A stretch of DNA of 64,000 nt from positions 628,808-692,807 of the forward strand of contig MU277671.1 in the NCBI GenBank assembly GCA_022385805.1, in the 5' to 3' direction. Each line of letters starts with the position of its first letter. Position 1 is the first letter of the stretch. This DNA comes from Pilatotrama ljubarskyi (taxonomy: Eukaryota; Basidiomycota; Agaricomycetes; Polyporales; Polyporaceae). A program made the translations under genes and the position numbers. The notes under the pieces were generated by a model, which made no database searches, was not told the origin of the DNA, and saw only the letters and a list, made by a program, of their open reading frames with translations. Shown here one piece after another: positions 32,922-44,973 of this stretch.

Positions 32922-35900
32922 GCTGGAGGGCGTGAGGAGTGAAGAAGCTCGCCGACAGCAGACTCGAACGCACCTCTATATGAGCGCGCTACTTTGCGAG
33001 CTCCGCGCTCCGCCATCAAACCCTCTGCCGATAGCAAGCCCGGCAAGCTCAGGCACTCCAGCGACGGTGGCCCTCCTGTAGCAACTCGTGGATGCGCACG
33101 TGCGTCGTGGCCCCCCGTCGTAGGCCGCCTTCCACGCCCGCTTTGGCAGGCGTGTCTTCAGCGTCGTTGATATCGTCGGCAAAGACGGCTACCGGGCGTA
33201 TGAAGGAGACACGTGCTGTGCGCTGCGCCTGCGCGGAGGACGGGCCGCGCGCCTCTGATCGCCCGAGTGGACAGGTCACAGCGGCCCTAGAGGTCGTCCA
33301 AATCGCGCTCGTCCAACGCTTCGATCTCGACAGAAATAACATTGCACTAGTATCGTGGCGTTGTTCGTTCCTCAGTCTCCTGAGGACCATCTCGAGCTTC
33401 CTAAAAGTAGGGCATGGAGTAACTCGTGACCCCAAGTACGGGAGAGACGGTGACCTACCGGCAACCCGTTGAGACCACAAATTCGGCACCGCAGCGTCAG
33501 GAGAGTTGATGAGCGCGACAGCTCGGGTCATACTAACTGCGTTCACTGCGAGGCCTTTGTGCGTGTGCATCCAAGCAGCAGCCAATATATCAGGGGATAA
33601 GTACATTGGGCTTAGCCGGCACCCCTCGAGATGTGGATCCGGGCGCATCACAGATGCAGACCATACGTCTGGCGTGCAATCGACCGCTCTCGGAGCTAGG
33701 AAGGTGACTGAGCCCGCCTCTCCGCTCATGCGACAATCGCGCCCAGGCGAGCTGCTCCTGCCATCCTGCCAACGGGAACGATGGGACTGTCAATAACACG
33801 GCTCATCGATTTGGAGTAAGTGGCGGCGGCTCACCGCGACCCCAAGCATATGACCCCAAGCAAACAGCCAAACGTACGGGTTCAAAGCAGATGTCATCCA
33901 TAAAGGTCATCAGAACACCGGGGTGGCAGGCATGACAGTATATGGAATATATGCTGATCACATCAGCGGGACGTCAAGGTCATCGTGGCGCACGGTCCCC
34001 CAACATGGGCTAGCCGTGGACGACCATGCACCGAGAGAGAGATAACAAGGTCAAAGGGAAAGACTGACAACAGAGGTGGGGAATCATCTCATCCTCTGGA
34101 GCTTAGACCGTAGGTCTGGAGGAGATACGACCGTCGCTCAGCGCTCAGGGTGCAAATGGCCCGTCGTGCGAGTTTCTGGCTATGCCCGCAAGGATGAGAA
34201 CACCGAGGTCGATAGCAGCGTTCTCTGTTCATCGGGACTCCTGCGTGTACGGGATCGTGCCGAGCGAACCGCAGGGCACACGCCCGAACGGGCCCCCGTA
34301 GAACAACGCGGAGGCGGCGATAGGATGAGGTGCTGCCCGCCTCTGAGAATGATACACGATTCATGGATTGGCGCACATACTGGGATTGAGTGCGGCCTCG
34401 CACGAATGACTCTTGGCGGACGCTCTGGCTACTGCCATGTCAAAGAAAGGCTGCGTGGGTAGAGTACCTGTCGGGTTGCCGCTCCGCCGCGCTGTGTCAG
34501 AGCAGGTACGTGGGGCTGAGCTTACGCGACGGCTGTTCGAACGACGTGCACCGACAGTCGGGAAGTGCGTGTCGTTTCCCTTTGCAGCGGAGTCGGGGCG
34601 AGGGAGGGGACAGCCCCCTGAACCTATACATGTGGACTGCGATCAGGAACGGTTCGAGGAACTACGCGCCGGACGGGACGCGGATGCACACAATGAGCTT
34701 GAGAAGGACGACATGATACAGCACCAATTGAACGGCGTGCCATCATACAAGCACATACGTGCCCCGCACTAGAAGTGCGATTGCTCTCTACGCGACATCA
34801 TTATGCCCGCATAGACGACAGCATCTTGGAACCTGGGGCAGATGGATGGGCTCGGTACATGCGCCCCGAGGACGTCGGTATCCGGCGTCATTACCCCTCC
34901 TCTGGGGAAAGAAGCGGGCTATGGCTTCGCGAAGGCGGCTCAAAGAGGAAGTAGAATAGGCCTCGCATGTACACGATACGGAACCGACCCTGGCGTGACG
35001 AAGATGGTTCAGACTGGTCGTATCTATGTTCCGCCGATGGCGATGCGTGGTCGGCTGGGAGTTACACGCTCGCAGCGGTGAGATACGAACAAACCCTGCT
35101 GCAGATACGAGGAGCGGCCCATAGGTCAGGTATCCGCCGAGCCAGTGCGGTTGCGGCTTGCACAGATGGTACGTCTCGCCAGTGACAGCGACAGCGAAAA
35201 GGAACGGACAGAACCCCCCTGACGTCACGTATCCTGCGCATAAGTCCCCCACCTGGACCAGCGGATGAGCGGCGAGGCAGGGCTTCCTGCAGGTTGCGAT
35301 GGGCAGCTATCCTGCAGACCGCCGTACAAGGCGGCGGGCTAGACGGCGACTGCGACCACGTCGCAACCCCATCGCGAGCGCCTCCTGTACGAAGAGCACA
35401 GGAGACACACACATGGTGCCTTGTACGCGAAGAGCGAACTCTGCGTTATCGAGGCGCGTCGAGATTGAGGATCTGCGGTAATGACCGGGAGAGACGCGTA
35501 GACTGGTTCCACGATCCGACACCCACGGCACCGGATCGAGGAAGCACTCTCCCTAATGCGGACATGTCGCCTGAGGATCACTGCTTAATTTGCGCCGCCT
35601 TGTACTGCAACCCTGCGCGATTAGAAACGCGCAGGCGAGCTCACCCTGGCTGACTGGACCTGCTTCGCGTAGGCCGTGTGCTGAAAAATGCGGTGAGGCA
35701 ACTTACAGCTCTGCGCAAGTGGAAGCAGCCGACCCTGGATGTAGTGCTGAGATCGGCAAGAACGCGGCGTACACGAGTTCTCGCGCTCGCCGACCGACAG
35801 GCGGACCTGGCGAAACGACTTGTGTCAACCCATGGGATAAGTGTACAGAAAATGGTCAGGAAAGCGTACGAGCCTACATTGGAAGGTGGTGACTGTCGAG

Positions 35901-36641
35901 GCTCGTATCAAAGAACTGTCGGAAGTGCATCACAGATGGAGAGGGCGGCACGAGGAACGCTGGGGCCAATTCGGAATTGTGTCTGGAGACGCAGCTGAAC
36001 TTCCACGGAGCGTCGGAGCATAAGGCGCAGTCTACGCGCGCTGTGTGGGGGATCTCGCCAAACGAATTCCGAATTGCAAGAGACGAGACAGAAGGTTGAC
36101 ACCTGAGATACACGCACCGTGCGCGGGAGACCTGGAGGCACAGGCAGAATGAAGCTCTCGCGGAGAGCGTCGAAACGCGGCCCAGAAGCGGTCAGCACCC
36201 TCGCAGCACGTGCAGTAGGCGCGCAAATTGCCGAGAGACGTTCGGACAATGCGCGACTTCCCTTGCCAAGACGCAATGGCGATAATGCGCATGTGCGGGC
36301 GAGGCGATAGAAGACGCGATGCAGCGAGCAGATGCGACCCCGCGTGGAGGGCACGGCGAGGAGGAGGAGCGGAGGGATTGTCGCGAAGTCGGACGAGTGG
36401 CCTGATTCGGAGGCGCAGACGATCTGGATCTGGCGGGCGCCTGCGATTATCTGGGTGGTATAAGAGATGAGATGGCCGCTATCTAATCAGTTAACTCGCT
36501 CGAGATCTCCCCCGGCCTCAGGCTCACCTCCCTGTTCTCATCCTCCATAAAACTTGGCCTCCCTCCGCCGCCCCGTTCCCAGCCTCGCACGCCCCCCTTC
36601 TCACTCCATCGCACCCGCCGTCCCGCCCGCTGCCCGCCCCG
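32922..36641. other. Unassigned 3.7-kb region between the MFS gene and HapX
   Basis: No reading frame here satisfies me as a complete gene. Several fragments on the minus strand look partly protein-like and sit next to good splice signals. One is an exon 33897-33835 (MTSALNPYVWLFAWGHMLGV) with a GTGAGC donor, whose continuation is open to about 33459. A second is a segment near 34330-34150 with a hydrophobic stretch (LGVLILAGIARNS) and an in-frame TGA. A third is a terminal piece near 33340-33290 (ISVEIEALDERDLDDL). I could not connect them. They may be a decayed gene, an intron-rich gene that I failed to parse, or chance. The last 300 bases are the HapX promoter. Confidence 0.4.
36440..36470 (+). 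promoter_or_regulatory. GATA-type and TATA-like motifs upstream of HapX
   Basis: TTATCT at 36447-36452 (AGATAA on the other strand) resembles the core of fungal iron-regulator GATA sites, and GGTATAAGAG follows at 36457-36466. SreA/Urbs1-type GATA factors repress hapX in several fungi when iron is plentiful. One six-base match is weak evidence by itself. Confidence 0.3.
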
Positions 36642-38566
36642 ATGAGCGCAGCAGCTTCCCCCGCCGCCGTCTCTTCTTCGTCCACCCTCTGGGCGACCGG
36701 TATGTTGCCCATCTACGCGTGCGTGGGATCCTTGTCTGACACGCTTCGCTCTCAGCGTCCAAGGAGTGGGTCATACCCGCGAAGCCCAAGCCAGGTCGCA
36801 AACCGAAGAAAGACGTCGCCCCCCCGCCCGAGGACGGTGCCGAGGTTCGTAGTCCGTGTCGGTCCCGTGTCGGCGCTAATTCCGATCCTGACCCGGTCCT
36901 ACTACCCTCAGACCGACAGCAAGGGTCGACGCGTGCAGAACAGGTAAGCATCGCACATCGAGTTACGCGTCGACGCGCACTGATTCCCCGCTACAGAGCG
37001 GCGCAACGGGCCTTCCGTGAGCGGAAGCAGTCCCAGCTCGCCGAGCTACAGGCTCGCCTGCAGCAATACGAGCAGGGCGAGATCGAGCGGAACGTTGCCC
37101 TCCAAAACATCGCAAAGCGTCTCAAGGAGGAGAACGAGAAATTACGCAAGGAGAACGCGGAGCTCAAGGAGCGGGTCGCCCAGTTCGAGGAGCGGGCTGC
37201 CCAGAAGCGGTCCCGCGACGAGTTCTCGTCCCAGTTACCCTACGATGTCGCCCAGTCGCCAGCCAAGAAGCGCAACAAGGTGTCTATTGATTCCCTCAAC
37301 AACTTCACCCAAGGCTCCTTCCCTCCAATGTCCTATGCGTCGTCCCCTTCCGCAGTGTCCTCGGCAGACTCCAGTGATGCGCACTCCAGCTTCTCTCCGG
37401 TTCCCATGCCGCAGTCCGCTCGGGACACGCCTATTTTCCCGCAGACGTTTGGCCTTAACGGCATCTTCGAACTAGCCGCTACCGGCAAGACCAGCCTCTT
37501 CGAGCCCGGAGGCGCTCTCGATGCCTTTGACTGCGGACTATGCAACGAGAACACCCCCTGCTTCTGCCGCGAGATGGCCCTACAGCAAGTCAACGAGCGC
37601 ATGTCTACTGTCAACACTGTCTCGCCTATGAAGCTAGAGACTGCCGACCAGAATGCAGCCGCTGCCGCGTCCTCCCCATCTGCCGCCCAGCAGACGTCAA
37701 CTTCCATCCTAGACAACCTTCCCGCATACCAAGCACCCGTCCCACTGCGCCGCCGCGCGCCAAACCCCTCACTGCAGCCCGTCTTCCCCGTCTCCCTCCC
37801 GTCCGCCGAACCGTCCAAGCCGGAGGCGCCCTCGTGCACCGGCGACCCATCGAACTGCGCTGCGTGTGCCGACGACGCCTTCGGCAAGGCGTTCTGCGCG
37901 GCCATCAGTAAGTCGGTGTCGAGCTCCACTCCCTGCAAAGACTGCCCAGGTCGCGGCGAGGGTGGCTGTTGCAGCTCCACGTCGGGCGCCGGCTGTTGCG
38001 GGAACCCTGCTGCGTGCGGGCGCGGAGGGAGCGACGGGGGTGGTAGCAACAACATGGCAGCCTCCGGCTCAGGAATCGGCGCGAGTACCACCGCCGCTGC
38101 CACTGCAGCGCCGCTCACCGCGTCATTGCTCATGTCGGAGCCCCTCACGACTTCGGAGACGATACCCTGCGACGCGGCGTGGCGGCAGATCAAGTCGCAC
38201 CCGAACGCCGCATTCACCGACCTCTCCCTCCTCGCAGACGTCGTCGCGCGGCGCACGAAGTGCACAGGGCCCCGGGTCGAGATCTCGCCCGCCCCCGGGT
38301 CGATCACGCCCGAGAGGGGGCTGTCGCCGGGCGTCGGCTTCCCCTCCTATACCCAGCAGCAGGACAGCCAGCCAATATTGTTGACAGATCCCCACGCGCA
38401 ATATCACGAACGGCAGCGGACACGGGCGAACGGGACGTCATCGCCGCCGCAGCTTGTGCCGCAGGAGGTGCTGGTCAAGTGCGGGCGGCAGCGTGTTCGC
38501 GAGGTTATGGCGGACGGCGTGCGCGATGCTCTCCGCCTCCTCGATGCGAGGTTCGCCGTGCCGTAG
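36642..38566 (+). CDS. hapX: HapX-type bZIP iron-response regulator
   Basis: Four exons, about 581 residues. The N-terminus (residues 20-37) is the Hap4-like, CCAAT-complex binding motif ASKEWVIPAKPKPGRKPK. The bZIP basic region is VQNRAAQRAFRERKQSQLAE (about 57-76), followed by a leucine/coiled-coil stretch with heptads (LKEENEKLRKENAELKERV). Three cysteine-rich regions follow: CGLCNENTPCFC near residue 238, CTGDPSNCAACADD...AFC near 339, and CKDC...GGCC...CC...C near 372. This combination defines HapX, which senses iron (probably via Fe-S clusters at these cysteines) and with the CCAAT-binding complex represses iron-consuming and activates iron-acquisition genes. Introns start at 36700 (GTATGT), near 36844 and near 36945. 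The stop is TAG at 38564-38566. Confidence 0.88.
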
Positions 38567-38732
38567 GAGGAAATATGAAGTCTTGGTTTTTAGTTTACTT
38601 TATACTAACTATGTGTCCGCTCGATGTATAATAGCCGCCGCCCATATCCTAGAATGACTCACACATGCTTTCCCTCCAACTACGCAGTACGCAGCAGAGA
38701 GACACATACGAATCAACGATGCTGTACAATCA

Positions 38733-41321
38733 TCAACACCCTTTCGCCCTGGTATATTCGGAGTTACGTGGCAAGCGTACAGGACGAACACGGGAATGCG
38801 CCTCCTTCACCTTCTCCCGCTTGTACCCCAAGGCGTCCTTCCACTGCTGCAGGATGTCCCGGATCTTCCACCTCAACATCCGCTGCTCCCCGGAGGACAA
38901 CCGTTCCGGTGCGTGTCGATTGACACCGTGGAGGGCCCGGAATGCAACAGCCAACTGCCGGAGAGGCGCCTCGAGGAGCTCATCCGATATCGGACCCACC
39001 TGGGGCCATAGTTGCAGCAGGACACGCCGCGCCATCTTGTACGCCTTGGCACGGAAGAACGCGCTGACGAGGGCATCGATCGCAGGCACGTCCGGGCGGA
39101 TGCCCTCCGCGACCATCTTGCGAAACGCCTGGACAGCCTGCGTGGGTTGAGCCTGTCGCGCATAACCAGCGATGATAATGGTGTGCGTCTTGACGTTAAT
39201 CCTGACGCCTGCGTCCTCGGCCTCTCGCATTACGTCGGAGGCCCCGTTCATGTCGCCTGCGGCCACGTAGCCCTCCATGAGCGCGCCGTAATGGTACTCG
39301 TTAGGGACCATGCCGGAGTCGACCATCTTCCTGAACGACGCGATGGCCATCTCGAGGTCGCGCTTGACTACCCCATCGTGCTTGATGCGTATGGCGAAGG
39401 CGACGCGGTCGCTCCGCACGCCGCGAGCCTGCAACGACTGGATGATCGGCCGAATGAGGCTGCGGTACCGCAGATGACGAGGGAATGCGATGCCCGCGGT
39501 CGGATGGGAGTAGTCGTCCGTCTCGAGTCGCGGTTCGTCAGCAGGAGTATCAAGTGGGGCTTCCTCAGGGAGTGGCTGGTTCGCCCAACCCCTTGGGTGC
39601 GCAATGAAGCGCTCCTCGCGTAACAGAGCTGCCATGAGAACATGAAGGTGCCGCAGATTCGGGGATATACCAGCCGACATCAAGGCGCGAACAGCCCTGA
39701 TCATCTCCCTTGGGCGGGGGCATTCGCAGCGATGGAGGTATGACATGAGGATCGACAGCGTAGTGTTGTCAGCATCGACCTTCGCAGTTCGCATCATACG
39801 TAAGACCGTGTTAAGACCGCTCAGGCCTCGAGTCTCCAGGACGCCGGATATCAGGACATTGAAGAGATCGATCGTCGGAGTGGCCGTGCGAGGGTACACA
39901 GGGTGTGTGGGTGGGCTCGTGTCTGAGAACCCCAAGCGGGGGAGAAGAGCGACGGCGGCCGGGAAAGTACGGAGGGCATCGGCGGCGATATGGAGCGCAT
40001 CGTTGGGATGATCGGCGGCAAAGTACAACCGTATGAGGGCGGTCGCCGTATGGCCGTCGGGCAGGATGTTCGCTGCGCGCATTTGCTCGAGAGTCTCCAT
40101 CGCACGCGTCAAATCACCTCGACGAGCCAGGTAGTCGAGCAAGACGTTGTAAGTTGAGATGTCCACAACGACATGCCGGGTAGGTTGATTTGGATATTGC
40201 GACCGGGTGTCTCTCGCGTGCCCAGCCGACGCGTCGCCTTCCAGGGTGGTATCTCCCCCATGGTCTACGGGATGGCCTCCAGCAGGTTGTGAGACCAGAG
40301 ACAATATATCTATGACCCCAGGCATATCGTGGGCATCCAAGAGGAGCTGGACAAGGCTGTTGAGGATGGCAGTCGCTGTTTGACCGTCGGCGTCCTCTAA
40401 AGCTGCAAGCGCCTGCGCCTTCGCGGAAGGCGCCAAACCGAAAGAACGATGATTGAGGAGGATCACAGCCCAGGTTCGGGCAGATACCTGAAGCCCAGCG
40501 GACTCCATGATACGTACGCTTGCTAGCGCGGCGGCGAGGTCGTGATTGCGGAGGTGCATAGCGATGAGCAGATGATACGTCAAGCGAGATGGCCGGACTT
40601 GTTCCTTCTCGAAGAGATTCAAAGCATCTTGAGTAGAAACGTAGTTCTGGCATTCCGTAAGCGCTTGTAACCGCCAATTGAGGAGGCCACTGGTGGTGTA
40701 TCCGAGATGCTGCTTTGCCATGAGCGTGAGGCGCCGTATCAAGGACCACTTTTTCAGCGCTGCCAACCTCTCCGCGACTTGACCGTAGAACTTTGGCGAG
40801 AAGTTGTACCCGCCCTCGTTGGCAATCTGTAGGACCCAGAGTGCGCGCTGGTGATCCCTGCAATCGAGGAGATGAAAGACGAGGGCGGGAGCACGCTGAG
40901 GAAGGCGCAAGTACGTCGCTAGTTCGACACCATCTGAGGACCTCCGGAGATCCCGAAGAGTAGGAGGCTGGGTGGGATGGGCGTTGAAGACCTCGTCGAG
41001 CAGCGCTAGTATGTTCGGAGGAGCCTGAACTTCCAGAGCACACCCACCGCGATCCACTTTCGACCTTTTCCATCTCAACAGCACGGACTCCACACGATCG
41101 TCGTCCGCGCGGAGAACCTGGAGATCGTCTGAAACGCTTTCCGTCGCCGACGCATGAGAGTGACTGAGCTTGAGAGCTACTGCCGGCTGCCATAGAACCC
41201 GCGTCGAATGGAGGGGCTTCACGATCAAGCATGTAGGAAGGAGAGGAATACGACTTCTCTCCAAGAGGCTCTGTGCGGCGTGATAGAGATGCCTGAAATC
41301 CCGACCAGCTCTCCAGGGCAT
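38733..41321 (-). CDS. Pentatricopeptide-repeat (PPR) protein, probably mitochondrial
   Basis: A single exon of 862 codons, unusual in this intron-rich window. The N-terminus (MPWRAGRDFRHLYHAAQSLL) is basic and lacks acidic residues for the first 50 positions apart from one D and one E, consistent with a mitochondrial presequence. PPR-type helical pairs are clear: ISTYNVLLDYLARRGDLTRA near residue 385, NEYHYGALMEGYVAAGDMNG near 674 and THTIIIAGYARQAQPTQAVQ near 712, each followed by an M..G-I-P turn (MVAEGIRPD). Such proteins bind organelle RNA and act in transcript processing or translation. The specific target cannot be inferred. Its stop is 167 bp from the HapX stop. Confidence 0.9.
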   Translation of the reverse strand: MPWRAGRDFRHLYHAAQSLLERSRIPLLPTCLIVKPLHSTRVLWQPAVALKLSHSHASATESVSDDLQVLRADDDRVESVLLRWKRSKVDRGGCALEVQAPPNILALLDEVFNAHPTQPPTLRDLRRSSDGVELATYLRLPQRAPALVFHLLDCRDHQRALWVLQIANEGGYNFSPKFYGQVAERLAALKKWSLIRRLTLMAKQHLGYTTSGLLNWRLQALTECQNYVSTQDALNLFEKEQVRPSRLTYHLLIAMHLRNHDLAAALASVRIMESAGLQVSARTWAVILLNHRSFGLAPSAKAQALAALEDADGQTATAILNSLVQLLLDAHDMPGVIDILSLVSQPAGGHPVDHGGDTTLEGDASAGHARDTRSQYPNQPTRHVVVDISTYNVLLDYLARRGDLTRAMETLEQMRAANILPDGHTATALIRLYFAADHPNDALHIAADALRTFPAAVALLPRLGFSDTSPPTHPVYPRTATPTIDLFNVLISGVLETRGLSGLNTVLRMMRTAKVDADNTTLSILMSYLHRCECPRPREMIRAVRALMSAGISPNLRHLHVLMAALLREERFIAHPRGWANQPLPEEAPLDTPADEPRLETDDYSHPTAGIAFPRHLRYRSLIRPIIQSLQARGVRSDRVAFAIRIKHDGVVKRDLEMAIASFRKMVDSGMVPNEYHYGALMEGYVAAGDMNGASDVMREAEDAGVRINVKTHTIIIAGYARQAQPTQAVQAFRKMVAEGIRPDVPAIDALVSAFFRAKAYKMARRVLLQLWPQVGPISDELLEAPLRQLAVAFRALHGVNRHAPERLSSGEQRMLRWKIRDILQQWKDALGYKREKVKEAHSRVRPVRLPRNSEYTRAKGC

Positions 41322-43229
41322 GGACAGCCAGGATGACGGGGCGACAATATCCCCGAGTGGCCGCCGTGAGCTGGACAGCGGTCAGGACGTATGCTCTGCT
41401 CAGGCAGGTCGACGGATTCCGTACCTCTGCACGGCCTAGTGCTATGGAGCGAGTCGAGGGAAATTGAGGGACATGCAAAGCGTTGAGGCCGCAAGTCGAG
41501 GAAGAGACGTTGTCCAACGCGCGAGACGACGACCTCGACCTCCGAGTCGCAGTCTTTTCGCGCCTGGCCTCAACCCCTTCGGCACTTTCCGGCCCTCCCT
41601 CCTTTCCGCGTGTTAGCGCCGACGGTGTGCTCTCGACTTTCGACATCACTGTACACTCAGTACATGGTAGTACTCATCATTTCATCCTCGGCCTGCCAGC
41701 AGCAAACGTCGACATTTATTACAGCCCTCGAGTGCCGGCGGTATGCTCAGTACCGCATAAGTTGCTCCCAGCTCGCGTTCATACAGCGACTGCAGGTGCG
41801 TACGTCCTCCATGCCATGCAAACAGCAGGAGATCTGTAACGCATCCGTTCAAACCGCATTCCAGGGCGATTGTGTCAAAGAACTGACAATTTGCTGTCTG
41901 TTATGCATCGAGGCCAGTTCACCCCATGTGCAGACCGCATAATCATCGGCCGCGATAGATATCGTGAACGGGCGCGGTCACGGATACTGAGTTAGAGATG
42001 TGTAGGAGAGCACAGGATCCAAATCCGCTCGAGTGCTGCCTCACCACATACCACCGCAATTTTGACATAGAGGGTGCGTCATCTGCCGTCTCTAGACATT
42101 GAATCGCGGCTACTTGATCTCAGACGTGCCGGGAGAAGCGAACACCGTATGAAGAGAAGCACGCAGCGGATGTCCGAGGAAATGTTCTCAACGATTTGCC
42201 ATGAATCCTCATGCATCTTGCGGCAGATGCGACGCGTGCCTGAGTACCATGCTGACATCAACATTGTTTGCAGACAGGAGGAACAGCGGTCTGACGATAT
42301 GTTGCCCATGATGCATATTCCACGGGTTGCGCATAACGGGCTTCGCCACACAGAAAGGTCAATTGAAACTGTTCATGCCCCAGGAACCCTGACCGCATCC
42401 CACAAGTCATGCGGAAGAGCTATGTGCAGGGCAGTGTAAGCGGCCGGTGAAGTCCGCCATTGGTGCCGCGATGATTGGGAGTTTTTGCGCGCATGCTTAT
42501 GGCTGCTGTGCCTCTACGCGACGACCGATGCATGCAGAACGCAACCGACCGCGCTGAAGCGGGGTATTGTGTGATGCATGATGGGCTTAACCAGGAAAAG
42601 GATTGCACATACCCGTCGCTGTCGCCGCCGCTGCCCGACAGCCGTTGACCGGTGCCCACCCTTGATTCTCCCGCGCTCATTTGCGCAGGCATGGCTTTCG
42701 CCAGTGGCCGCAGTTCCCGGACAAGGTTTGTTGATTGCTCAGCAGCTCACTACTCATCTGTCACAGATTTCATCAGCACAGTCCCGACTTGTGCGAGAGC
42801 AATGCATGATTGCTTTCTATGGCTCCGCGCTGCGCACGCGGGATGACTCGCGAGCGGAAGCGGGTGCAGCTTGAGGCAGTGGCTTCGGTGACTCGGCCAT
42901 CTATCGCGACATATTCAACCTCGTCCCCCATTTGACCGGTTCTTGTGTAGTTTCGAGATGTGGCAAGTGTTCAAGAAGTCGAGATCTCGCCTGATGTGTC
43001 CGCTTCCATCATGAAGGGTACCTTGGCACTCGTACGTTTGTCTGCCTGTGACAATTCTTGGAGGATTGCGCTGACACTGGCTGTTCTTTGCAGGGCGTTT
43101 GAGATTGACAACCGGACACACCCGTCCAATCACTAGGGCTGGGTATTTCGACATTTGCATGTGCTCCTCGATATATAAGCTCTGCGACATGTTAGCGTGC
43201 TTCCAGTTACAACCCACTCCCCACCAGCC
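41322..43229. other. Divergent intergenic region, PPR gene / adenylate-forming enzyme 1
   Basis: Nineteen hundred bases with no gene that I can support. The minus-strand frame at 42915-43409 overlaps and mirrors the first exon of the next gene and is a shadow. The proximal part contains the TATA box listed separately. Confidence 0.4.
43172..43178 (+). promoter_or_regulatory. TATA box of adenylate-forming enzyme 1
   Basis: TATATAA, 52 bases upstream of the start codon at 43230, at a normal distance for a short-leader fungal promoter. Confidence 0.6.
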
Positions 43230-44973
43230 ATGACTACGTACCGGACGCACCTCACTATCCTCGAAGAGACAGCTACCGTATATCCTGACGCGCCTGCTTT
43301 CCGCGTACCACGTATAGATCCGGGTTCGGAGCGAGTACTTGAGTGGGAAGTTGTCACCTACAGCGAGTTCTGGCAAGATGTCGAGCGGTTCGCGAGATAC
43401 TGGACACACAAGCTCACCGCCAGTGGGATACCTGCACGATCTGTTGTAGGGCTATGGTAGGCCCTCTGCCTTTCAATGGATGCCCCGAGATAGCTAACCC
43501 TTGCTTATAGGCTAGGCGGCATGACATACGTCGACGCAGTACATATTTACAGCGTCATCCGAGCTGGTTATATCCCACAGTTCTTCTCGCTCCGATTACC
43601 CAATCCCGACATCATCTTCGAACTTCTGGAGCGGTCGCAGGGCAAAGCACTCATCTACGATGAGTCCTACGCGTCAGTACTGTCACAGAACCCGGTGCCG
43701 ACCTTGGAAGCTGCGGACGCGCGTACACTACCCTCGGCCGACGTTTCCCTACCACCCAATCAGGGCAGCACCAACGGTGACGACACCCTCATGATCTTCC
43801 ATACCTCCGGCTCTACATCTGGTCGCCCGAAGCTCGTACCATGCAGCTACGCGTGGTGGGACTTCACGCTCACGAAGACCTATGCCGCGATGAAGCCGAA
43901 AGCCGCTCGCAACGGCCGACAAGATGTCACTGTCTGGATGTAAGTACATGATACGACCCCTACGTCGTGATTGGTGCTGACTCTTCTCTCATAGGGGTAG
44001 CCTATGTCACTTCGGTCAGACCTTCATGCTCTCCGGCATGATCCAGCATGGCTCTTGCACCGTCCAGTTTACGAAACAGGCCTTCTCTTCTGACGAGCTG
44101 GTTGATATGATCCAGCGCTGTGGGCTATCCCGCATCAACCAGTTCCCCACCTACCTCACACATCACCTTCGCAACTCCCGCCATAGTCCAAAGCTCCTCG
44201 CATTCCTCCAAGGGCTGGACGAGATCCTGATATCGGGGTTGATGATGTCGCCGGAGGACGAGGATTGGGTGTACCGCAACGGCATCAAGTTGATGAATTG
44301 CTATGGAAGCACCGAGGTCGGCTCGATGCTTGTCTCGCCCGAGGACGACCTCCAGAACGCCGTGCACACGATCAGCCCCGTCCCGGGGACCAAGTATGCC
44401 TTCGTCCCACTTGAGCCTGCGGCACAGTGCGACCCGGAGACCGGGTACCACGACGCGAACGCGCAGCTGCTTGAGCTCGTCGTCCTCGCCGAGTCTCGTG
44501 ATTGTCCAGACCGTTCCCTACGTCACGCTGACGGTAACTATCACACGGGCGATCTCTTCATCGAAGTCGCGCCGGGGCGGTACGTGTACCGCGGGCGCAA
44601 CGACGACTGGATCAAGTCGGAGAACTCCCTGCGGTGCGACACGAAGGCCATCGAGGACAACGTCCTCGCCACATGCGCGGACCTCGTGGCAACGTGCATC
44701 GTCGTTGGCAACGGGCGGCCTTCTCCTGCGCTGTTCGTCGAGCCCGCGGTCGAGGGCGCCGACCCGGAAAAGCTCAAGCGCGACATCGTCCGTCGCATTC
44801 GGCCTTTCCACGCCCGTCGCTACATGCACGAACGCATCGTCTCCGCGCGGTTCGTCCTTGTCGTACCCCGCAACACCCTCCCTCGCACGGCCACGAAGGG
44901 GAACATTCGGCGTAGAGCGGTCGAGGATGCATTCAGGGAGGACCTCGACCGCGTCTACAATGTATCATGCTGA
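43230..44973 (+). CDS. Standalone adenylate-forming enzyme 1 (AMP-binding)
   Basis: Exons 43230-43456, 43511-43939 and 43995-44973 encode 544 residues starting MTTYRTHLTILEE. ANL-superfamily motifs are complete: phosphate loop HTSGSTSGRPKLVP (from residue 173), A5 NCYGSTEVG (320), A7 YHTGDLF (401), hinge RGRNDDWIKSENS (419) and the catalytic A10 lysine in TATKGNIRRR (K520). The enzyme should therefore activate a carboxylate as acyl-adenylate. There is no carrier-protein or reductase domain, so it is shorter than NRPS-like adenylate-forming reductases of basidiomycetes, whose A domain it resembles; the acceptor (CoA, carrier or amine) is unknown. Introns fall at VVGLW/LGGMT and VTVWM/GSLCH, exactly as in the second copy at 53632-55348. 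ATG 33 nt upstream in frame is possible but adds no conserved sequence. Confidence 0.92.

Noticed and set aside
42915..43409. Minus-strand 164-codon frame at the 5' end of adenylate-forming enzyme 1
   Set aside because: It lies antisense to the promoter and first exon of a strongly supported gene and has no family resemblance.
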